A stretch of DNA of 33,821 bases from positions 1 to 33,821 of the forward strand of contig NCGG01000019.1 of the NCBI GenBank assembly GCA_002278855.1, read 5' to 3'. The translations under genes and the position numbers were made by a program. Shown here piece by piece: positions 28,930 to 33,821 of the stretch (position 1 is the first letter of the stretch; every line of letters starts with the position of its first letter). Under the pieces are notes generated by a model. That model saw only the letters and a list, made by a program, of their open reading frames with translations. It did no database searches and was not told where the DNA came from. Source of the DNA: Sphingomonadales bacterium 28-55-16. Its GTDB lineage: Bacteria; Pseudomonadota; Alphaproteobacteria; Sphingomonadales; Sphingomonadaceae.

Positions 28930-29601
28930 ATGTGGCATCTCCATCAATATCCGCTGTGTCCGTTTTCGCGCAAAGTACGCTTGTTGCTCGGTGAAAAAGG
29001 TGTGCCCTATAGCCTGGTGCGGGAAAATCCTTGGGAGCAGAGGGATGAATTTCTGCACATGAACCCAGCCGGGCGGACGCCGGTCATGCGGGATTCTGAA
29101 CGCAATATCACGTTGGTAGATTCAGTCGCCATTTCGGAATATATCGACGAAACTGTGCCTGCGAGCCCAATGATTAGCGGAACGGCGCAATATCGGGCTG
29201 AAATCCGCAGGCTGGTATCTTGGTTTGACGAGCAGTTTTATGGGGACGTCACACAGCCGCTTTTGCATGAGCGGATGAAGAAGCGGCTCATTGACCGGCA
29301 GCCTCCCGAATCCAAGGTCCTGCGCGAAGCAATGAAGTTGGCGAACGGGCATCTGGACTATATCGACTATCTGATCGACCACCGCGCGTGGCTGGCGGGA
29401 TCAACAATGACCATGGCCGATTTGGCCGCGGCTGCGCAAATCTCAGTCGCCGATTATTTGGGCGGAATCGACTGGAACGGTCACGAACAGACCAAGGCAT
29501 GGTATGCGATGTTCAAATCGCGTCCCAGTTTCCGGCCCTTATTGTCCGAGCGGATGGAAGTTATTGCACCACCCAAGCATTATGAGCTGGTCGACTTCTA
29601 A
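28930..29601 (+). CDS. glutathione S-transferase family protein
   Basis: This 223-residue cytoplasmic protein has a thioredoxin-like N-terminal domain with CPFS at residues 10-13, where C10 would be the glutathione-binding or catalytic residue. It also has NPAGRTPVM, whose proline is the cis-proline of the fold, and a DSVAISEYI segment that binds the gamma-glutamyl part. A helical C-terminal domain follows from about 85. The cysteine-type active site points to the omega/beta-like classes, used for deglutathionylation or dehalogenation more than classical detoxification. The substrate cannot be told. The ATG at 28930 has no clear ribosome site; it lies 61 bases after the lipoprotein gene. Confidence 0.9.
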   Translation: MWHLHQYPLCPFSRKVRLLLGEKGVPYSLVRENPWEQRDEFLHMNPAGRTPVMRDSERNITLVDSVAISEYIDETVPASPMISGTAQYRAEIRRLVSWFDEQFYGDVTQPLLHERMKKRLIDRQPPESKVLREAMKLANGHLDYIDYLIDHRAWLAGSTMTMADLAAAAQISVADYLGGIDWNGHEQTKAWYAMFKSRPSFRPLLSERMEVIAPPKHYELVDF

Positions 29602-29642
29602 CTGCTTGTAAAACTGAATAATTCGGAAAAAATTATCACCAA

Positions 29643-29664
29643 TTTGGGTGCAATTATACCCAAA
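29643..29664. promoter_or_regulatory. operator-like 22-bp palindrome upstream of yifB
   Basis: TTTGGGT at 29643-29649 is exactly inverted as ACCCAAA at 29658-29664, and the centre contains AATT, so 18 of 22 positions are symmetric. It lies six bases before a TATACT (29670-29675) that could be a -10 box, so a bound regulator could affect that promoter. The pattern resembles a binding site for a dimeric repressor or activator; no regulator gene is nearby. Confidence 0.5.
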
Positions 29665-29675
29665 ATGGATATACT

Positions 29676-29824
29676 AGCCTTTCGTATACGAACCGACGGC
29701 AGTTGCCTTAGCCCGCTTTCACGGGGCATGAAGACGTCGTCGATCTCTGGACCGGTCGGCTGGGCCTCCGTCACCTCACATCCCGATGTGGCGGAGGTCC
29801 GTTCGCATCATATGGGGATACGAT
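29676..29824 (+). promoter_or_regulatory. potentially structured leader of yifB
   Basis: About 150 bases follow the candidate -10 box and carry nested inverted repeats that fit a folded RNA. A 9-bp stem pairs 29762-29770 with 29792-29800 and has an inner CACAT/ATGTG stem (29777-29790). GCCC/GGGC pair at 29711-29726. Outer closing pairs are TCGTAT (29682-29687) with ATACGA (29818-29823), and CGAAC (29689-29693) with GTTCG (29801-29805). The yifB ribosome site GGGGA (29814-29818) lies at the closing stem. I could not match it to a riboswitch class that I know. The fold is drawn by eye. Confidence 0.45.
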
Positions 29825-31333
29825 ATGGTGTCGATAGTTTCCACCGTCGCCTATCTTGGCTTGGAAGCCCGCAGCGTCGAAGTGCAGTGCCAGATCGCCC
29901 CCGGGATGGTCGGCTTCGCCATTGTGGGTCTTCCCGATAAGGCAGTCGCCGAAAGCCGCGAGCGCGTCCGTGCCGCCATTTCTGCGCTTGGTCTTGCGCT
30001 ACCACCCAAAAGAATCACGATAAACTTATCACCCGCGGACTTACCGAAAGAAGGATCGCATTATGATCTACCGATTGCGCTGGCGTTGCTTGGCGCAATG
30101 GGTTTGATCGATGCAGAGATATTGGCCCAATTTGTAGTGGTCGGCGAATTGGGTCTCGATGGGCGGGTTGCAGGCTCGCCCGGGGTGCTTCTGGCAGCGC
30201 TGCATGCATCCGCGCGCGGGCTTGGGTTAATTTGCCCTGCGGCGCAAGGGTCGGAAGCTGCATGGGCTGGCGAAATAGAAGTGGTGGCACCGCCCGATTT
30301 GTTGGCCTTGCTCAACCATCTGAAGGGGCAATCATTATTGCGTGTGCCGGAACCCGGTGTTGTCGAAGCGCGCCAAGGCGGGCCTGATTTGAAAATGGTA
30401 AAGGGCCAAGAGACCGCGAAGCGTGCGTTGGAGATTGCCGCTGCGGGTGGCCATAATCTTGCGATGGTGGGGCCGCCGGGGGCGGGCAAGTCATTATTGG
30501 CCGCATGCATGCCCGGGATCTTGCCCGAACTGACTCCGGCAGAGGCCTTAGAGGTTTCGATGATTGCGTCGGTTGCGGGGTCTTTGGAGGGCGGGCGGCT
30601 GTTGCGGACGCGTCCCTTTCGCGCGCCGCACCACAGCGCGTCCATGCCGGCCTTGGTTGGCGGCGGGTTACGCATCCGTCCTGGCGAGGTCAGCCTGGCA
30701 CATCTCGGCGTTCTGTTCCTCGACGAACTGCCTGAGTTTCAACGTGGTGTTCTCGACAGTTTGCGGCAGCCGCTTGAAACCGGTGAAGTCAGCGTTGCGC
30801 GTGCCAACAGCCATGTAACGTTTCCGGCGAATGTGCAGTTGGTTGCCGCCATGAACCCCTGCCGATGCGGTCATCTTGGCGACGCAGCGCTTGCCTGTAG
30901 CCGTGCGCCGCGTTGTGCCGCGGACTATCAGGCGAAGATATCGGGTCCATTGCTCGATCGTATTGATTTGCACGTTGAGGTGCAGGCGGTGAGCGCGGCG
31001 GACCTCGTCCTTCCGCCCCCGGCCGAAGGTTCGGCTGAGGTTGCTGCGCGCGTGCACGCAGCGCGGCAGCGTCAAAGCGAGCGGTTACAGGGCACGCCTA
31101 TGCGCACCAACGCAGACTTGGATGGAGAAATGCTTGCGGCCTTCGCTAACCCGGACGCAGCTGGACAGAAATTGCTGGCGCAGGCAGCCGAAGCAATGCG
31201 GCTTTCAGCACGCGGTTACACGCGGATCTTGCGGGTTGCGCGCACGATTGCCGATTTGGCTGAGGCAACGGATGTGGGCCGAATCCACATTGCCGAAGCG
31301 CTCAGTTACCGCAGACAAGCGCCGCGCAATTGA
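29825..31333 (+). CDS. comM: YifB/ComM family AAA+ ATPase (Mg chelatase-like)
   Basis: ComM is a hexameric helicase that drives branch migration when single-stranded DNA is integrated during natural transformation; the old name Mg chelatase-like reflects fold only. The 502-residue protein has an N-terminal Lon-protease-like domain (about 1-170) and an AAA+ domain with Walker A GPPGAGKS (216-223), Walker B VLFLDE (296-301) and an arginine in GPLLDRID (R379). A cluster of four cysteines (C346, C348, C358, C364) could bind zinc. A C-terminal helical lid follows. The ATG at 29825 follows GGGGA; a longer frame from 29786 would run through the inverted repeats. The gene is common in bacteria without known competence, so a wider recombination role is possible. 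Confidence 0.93.
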   Translation: MVSIVSTVAYLGLEARSVEVQCQIAPGMVGFAIVGLPDKAVAESRERVRAAISALGLALPPKRITINLSPADLPKEGSHYDLPIALALLGAMGLIDAEILAQFVVVGELGLDGRVAGSPGVLLAALHASARGLGLICPAAQGSEAAWAGEIEVVAPPDLLALLNHLKGQSLLRVPEPGVVEARQGGPDLKMVKGQETAKRALEIAAAGGHNLAMVGPPGAGKSLLAACMPGILPELTPAEALEVSMIASVAGSLEGGRLLRTRPFRAPHHSASMPALVGGGLRIRPGEVSLAHLGVLFLDELPEFQRGVLDSLRQPLETGEVSVARANSHVTFPANVQLVAAMNPCRCGHLGDAALACSRAPRCAADYQAKISGPLLDRIDLHVEVQAVSAADLVLPPPAEGSAEVAARVHAARQRQSERLQGTPMRTNADLDGEMLAAFANPDAAGQKLLAQAAEAMRLSARGYTRILRVARTIADLAEATDVGRIHIAEALSYRRQAPRN

Positions 31334-31359
31334 TGCCTAATAGGCAGTTGTGCAACTGC
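31334..31359 (+). repeat. overlapping hairpins directly after yifB
   Basis: Immediately behind the stop codon, TGCCT (31334-31338) is inverted as AGGCA (31342-31346), and GCAGTTG (31344-31350) as CAACTGC (31353-31359). The two share three bases, so only one can form fully. No T-tract follows. The remaining 125 bases to the tRNA hold no gene I can support. Confidence 0.5.
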
Positions 31360-31484
31360 ATGGATGTGCGCAGGCGAGGATAGGGTGTTCCGTCTTGCGC
31401 CCGCCATAGGGTATGGAGCGGATGATCCGAGGAAAGGCGTGTTTTTCCAACGCGCGCTGTTTGGGTCAAAGCCTCAAGGCGAAA

Positions 31485-31570
31485 TGGTGCGGATGGCGGG
31501 ACTCGAACCCGCACGCCCTTACGGACAACAGATTTTAAGTCTGTAGCGTCTACCATTCCGCCACATCCGC
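31485..31570 (-). tRNA. tRNA-Leu (anticodon TAA)
   Basis: Read on the minus strand, the 86-base sequence folds as a class II tRNA. The acceptor stem GCGGATG pairs with CATCCGC, the anticodon stem ACAGA/TCTGT encloses CTTAAAA, a long variable arm is present, and the T-stem GCGGG/CCCGC encloses TTCGAGT. The CCA end is encoded (31485-31487). It reads UUA and UUG. A TTGACC at 31603-31608, about 33 bases upstream of the tRNA, may be its -35 box. Confidence 0.97.
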
Positions 31571-31627
31571 TTGCCCACGCGCAGACAGCATTCCGCCCGC
31601 ACGGTCAAGTGCCTTTGCACAAACTCC

Positions 31628-31906
31628 TTATTTGTTGAGGCGTTCGCGGACTTCTTTGCCGGGCTTGAAATAGGGCACGCGCTTCGATGGCACTTCAACC
31701 GAGGCACCGGTGCGTGGGTTGCGGCCCTTGCGCGGACTACGGTCACGTGTGGAAAACGCACCAAAGCCCCGCAATTCAACGCGGCCGCCATCGGCAAGCC
31801 TCTGGATGATTTCGCCAAAAAATAGGTCGACGATCTTTTCGATCTCTTCTGTTTTCAGCTCCGGGTTTTCGGCCTCTAGCTTCTTGATCAACTCGGAACG
31901 GATCAT
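31628..31906 (-). CDS. ihfB: integration host factor subunit beta
   Basis: IHF-beta pairs with IHF-alpha (not in this window) to bend DNA sharply at specific sites, serving recombination, replication and many promoters. The 92-residue length is normal. The HU/IHF fold is clear: an N-terminal helical dimer part, [14 protein letters not shown], and the DNA-gripping arm with the intercalating proline P64 in GRNPRTG. The beta-type ending [14 protein letters not shown] marks IhfB rather than HU. The ATG at 31906 has AAGGA about seven bases upstream; a longer frame to 32044 has no family similarity. The gene follows rpsA as in many proteobacteria, but a strong terminator lies between them. Confidence 0.96.
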   Translation of the reverse strand: MIRSELIKKLEAENPELKTEEIEKIVDLFFGEIIQRLADGGRVELRGFGAFSTRDRSPRKGRNPRTGASVEVPSKRVPYFKPGKEVRERLNK

Positions 31907-31932
31907 GTGGTATCCTTTTTTTGTTGGCGACT

Positions 31933-31987
31933 TTTTGGTGCGTAACGCGCCTACCAAAATTAAATTTGGATGAGCAACCCAAATTGG
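31933..31987 (-). promoter_or_regulatory. ihfB leader with competing inverted repeats
   Basis: Three elements based on CCAAA/TTTGG crowd the region 27-81 bases ahead of the ihfB start: CCAAATTGG at 31979-31987, CCAAA-N6-TTTGG at 31954-31969, and TTTTGGT (31933-31939) inverted as ACCAAAA (31953-31959) with an inner GCG/CGC pair. The middle copy can pair with either side, so the hairpins exclude each other. They could act in RNA-level control or be binding sites for a protein. No promoter was fixed. Confidence 0.4.
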
Positions 31988-32042
31988 CAGATATTTTTCA
32001 ATGTTACAACGGTGTTGCCGCCTGTTCGTGCCACAGCCCATC

Positions 32043-32076
32043 AAAAAACCCGCCCCTTATGAAAAGGAGCGGGTTT
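32043..32076 (-). terminator. intrinsic terminator of rpsA
   Basis: On the minus strand an 11-bp stem pairs 32066-32076 with 32046-32056 (AAACCCGCTCC with GGGGCGGGTTT, one G-T pair) around a 9-base loop. The T-run reaches 32043. It lies 38 bases beyond the rpsA stop and is the clearest intrinsic terminator in the window, implying that ihfB has its own promoter. Confidence 0.88.
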
Positions 32077-32113
32077 CAATTCCGAAATCACGGATGATGT
32101 GTTCAGCCGAAGC

Positions 32114-33820
32114 TTACTTCTTTACGCCCTTGAGTGCTTCACCCAGGATGTCGCCAAGCGATGCGCCGGAATCCGACGAACCATATTGCTCAACAGCTTG
32201 CTTTTCTTCCGCGAGCTGCAGTGCTTTGACCGAGAAGTTTGGCTTTTTCGAACGGTCGAAACCGGTGATCATCGCGTCGAACTTCTGACCAACCTGGAAG
32301 CGGTCCGGACGTTGCTCGTCACGGTCACGGCCAAGGTCGGCGCGCTTGATAAAGCCAGTTGCGCCATCTTCGCCCGCTTGCACTTCAAGTCCGCCATCGC
32401 GCACTTCAAGAACAGTAACAGTGGTGGTGCCACCCTTCTTCAGGCCGCTTGCCGAAGCCGCGCCGGCTGCCGATGGGGCACCCTTTTCCAGCTGCTTGAT
32501 GCCAAGCGAAATGCGCTCTTTCTCTGCGTCAATGTCAAGAACGATTGCCTTAACGGTCTCGCCCTTGCGGTGAAGATGCAAGGCTTCTTCGCCGGTGATG
32601 CCCCATGCGATGTCGGACATGTGCACCATGCCGTCAACGTCGCCGTCGAGACCAATGAACAGACCGAATTCAGTCGCATTCTTGACTTCGCCTTCGACAG
32701 TTGAACCAACTGGGAACTTGTCCGCGAACGATGCCCATGGATTGTCGTGCGCTTGCTTGAGACCAAGCGAAATACGGCGCTTTTCCATGTCGATGTCGAG
32801 AACAACAACGTCGACTTCTTGGCTTGTCGAAACGATTTTGCCAGGATGTACGTTCTTCTTTGTCCATGACATTTCCGAAACGTGGACCAAGCCTTCGATA
32901 CCGGCTTCGAGTTCGATGAACGCGCCATATTCGGTGATGTTCGTGACCGCACCCTTAAGCTTGGTGCCGACTGGGTATTTGGCAACTGCGGCATCCCAAG
33001 GATCGCTTTCCAACTGCTTCATGCCAAGGCTGATGCGCTGTGTGTCCTTGTTGATGCGAACGATCTGCACCTTAACAGTGTCACCAATGTTGATGACTTC
33101 GCTTGGGTGGTTGATACGCTTGTAGCTGATGTCTGTGACGTGCAGCAGGCCATCGATACCGCCCAAGTCAACAAACGCACCATAATCGGTGATGTTCTTG
33201 ACAACGCCGTCGATGATCTGGCCTTCGACGAGGTTCTGGATAAGGCCAGTGCGTTGCTCTGCGCGGGTTTCTTCGAGGATAGCGCGACGCGATACAACAA
33301 TGTTGCCACGCTTGCGGTCCATCTTGAGGATGACGAAAGGCTGCGCGATGTCCATCAACGGGCCGACGTCGCGTACGGGACGTACATCGACCTGCGAACC
33401 GGGAAGGAATGCTACGGCGCCGCCAAGGTCGACAGTGAAGCCGCCCTTAACGCGTCCGAAGATAACGCCATCAACGCGGTTGCCAGCGTCGAATTCGCCT
33501 TCAAGGACATCCCAAGCTGCTTCGCGACGGGCGCGATCGCGGCTGAGCATCGCTTCGCCGTTCATATTTTCTACGCGGTCAACGAAGACTTCGACTTCGT
33601 CGCCAACCTTAAGGTCGGCTTTCTGGCCGGGCATAGCGAATTCACGCAGCGCCACTCGGCCTTCGGATTTGAGACCGACATCGATGACAGCATGGTCATT
33701 ATCGATTGCGGTTACGGTGCCTTTTACGACGCGGCCTTCAAAGCCACCGTCTGCGCCACCAAGTGATTCGTCGAGAAGTGCCGCGAAATCGTCGCGGGTC
33801 GGGTTTGGCGAAGTTGCCAT
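32114..33820 (-). CDS. rpsA: 30S ribosomal protein S1
   Basis: S1 binds mRNA leaders on the 30S subunit and helps start translation, above all on messages with weak ribosome sites; several genes here have such sites. The 568-residue protein has six S1 (OB-fold) domains at about 28-92, 114-180, 200-268, 285-355, 372-442 and 459-530. Repeats three to five are the most alike, with ITDYGAFVDL, ITEYGAFIEL and ATEFGLFIGL in equivalent places. The gene looks complete: the ATG lies at 33818-33820, one base from the window edge, so its promoter and ribosome site are not visible. It ends with a short, family-typical SLGDILGEALKGVKK tail. Confidence 0.97.
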   Translation of the reverse strand: MATSPNPTRDDFAALLDESLGGADGGFEGRVVKGTVTAIDNDHAVIDVGLKSEGRVALREFAMPGQKADLKVGDEVEVFVDRVENMNGEAMLSRDRARREAAWDVLEGEFDAGNRVDGVIFGRVKGGFTVDLGGAVAFLPGSQVDVRPVRDVGPLMDIAQPFVILKMDRKRGNIVVSRRAILEETRAEQRTGLIQNLVEGQIIDGVVKNITDYGAFVDLGGIDGLLHVTDISYKRINHPSEVINIGDTVKVQIVRINKDTQRISLGMKQLESDPWDAAVAKYPVGTKLKGAVTNITEYGAFIELEAGIEGLVHVSEMSWTKKNVHPGKIVSTSQEVDVVVLDIDMEKRRISLGLKQAHDNPWASFADKFPVGSTVEGEVKNATEFGLFIGLDGDVDGMVHMSDIAWGITGEEALHLHRKGETVKAIVLDIDAEKERISLGIKQLEKGAPSAAGAASASGLKKGGTTTVTVLEVRDGGLEVQAGEDGATGFIKRADLGRDRDEQRPDRFQVGQKFDAMITGFDRSKKPNFSVKALQLAEEKQAVEQYGSSDSGASLGDILGEALKGVKK

Positions 33821-33821
33821 A

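Overview
The window looks like ordinary chromosome of an alphaproteobacterium, most likely a member of the Sphingomonadales. The reasons are the alphaproteobacterial types of coq7, bactofilin/M23 pair, rpsA-ihfB pair and tamA-tamB, a CPFS-type glutathione transferase of a kind I associate with sphingomonads, and a G+C content that looks to be in the upper fifties by eye. I see no insertion sequence, prophage, CRISPR array, rRNA or toxin-antitoxin module. Most of the window is dense housekeeping genes. The organism call is an inference from gene content, not from a marker-gene comparison.

Layout. Positions 1-336 hold no convincing gene but carry a large imperfect inverted repeat. On the minus strand, 337-1933 encode a LytM/M23 endopeptidase followed by an overlapping bactofilin (envelope shape). 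A divergent 289-bp gap rich in GANTC sites separates them from a plus-strand run: proA, nadD, rsfS, rlmH, an EnvC-like murein hydrolase activator, a CtpA-type S41 protease, dsbB, coq7 and a secreted four-cysteine protein of unknown function (2223-9353). A DUF885 metallopeptidase (minus) and a 67-residue DUF4287 protein (plus) follow. The minus-strand gltD-gltB operon (glutamate synthase, 11506-17471) is next, then an NDUFA9-like epimerase coupled to uppP.

From 19569 there is a tRNA-Leu(CAG), a cation diffusion facilitator gene broken near its 3' end by an apparent one-base deletion, and a CNT-family nucleoside transporter. The plus-strand cluster tamA-tamB-small lipoprotein (22310-28868) has successive TGATG junctions. 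A glutathione transferase and the ComM/YifB AAA+ ATPase follow, with a 223-bp gap between them that holds a near-perfect operator-like palindrome and a potentially folded leader. The window closes with tRNA-Leu(UAA), ihfB and rpsA, all on the minus strand.

How the genes fit together: much of the window serves the envelope. This includes peptidoglycan cleavage and its control (M23, EnvC-like, CtpA), carrier-lipid recycling (UppP), periplasmic disulfides (DsbB) and outer-membrane assembly (TamA/TamB). The rest is central metabolism (proline, NAD, glutamate, ubiquinone) and ribosome function (RsfS, RlmH, S1, two leucine tRNAs).

I did not find a clearly new multi-gene system. The best leads are the yifB upstream region, the frameshifted transporter, the GANTC-rich gap upstream of the bactofilin/M23 pair, the small lipoprotein behind tamB, and the ihfB leader with competing hairpins.
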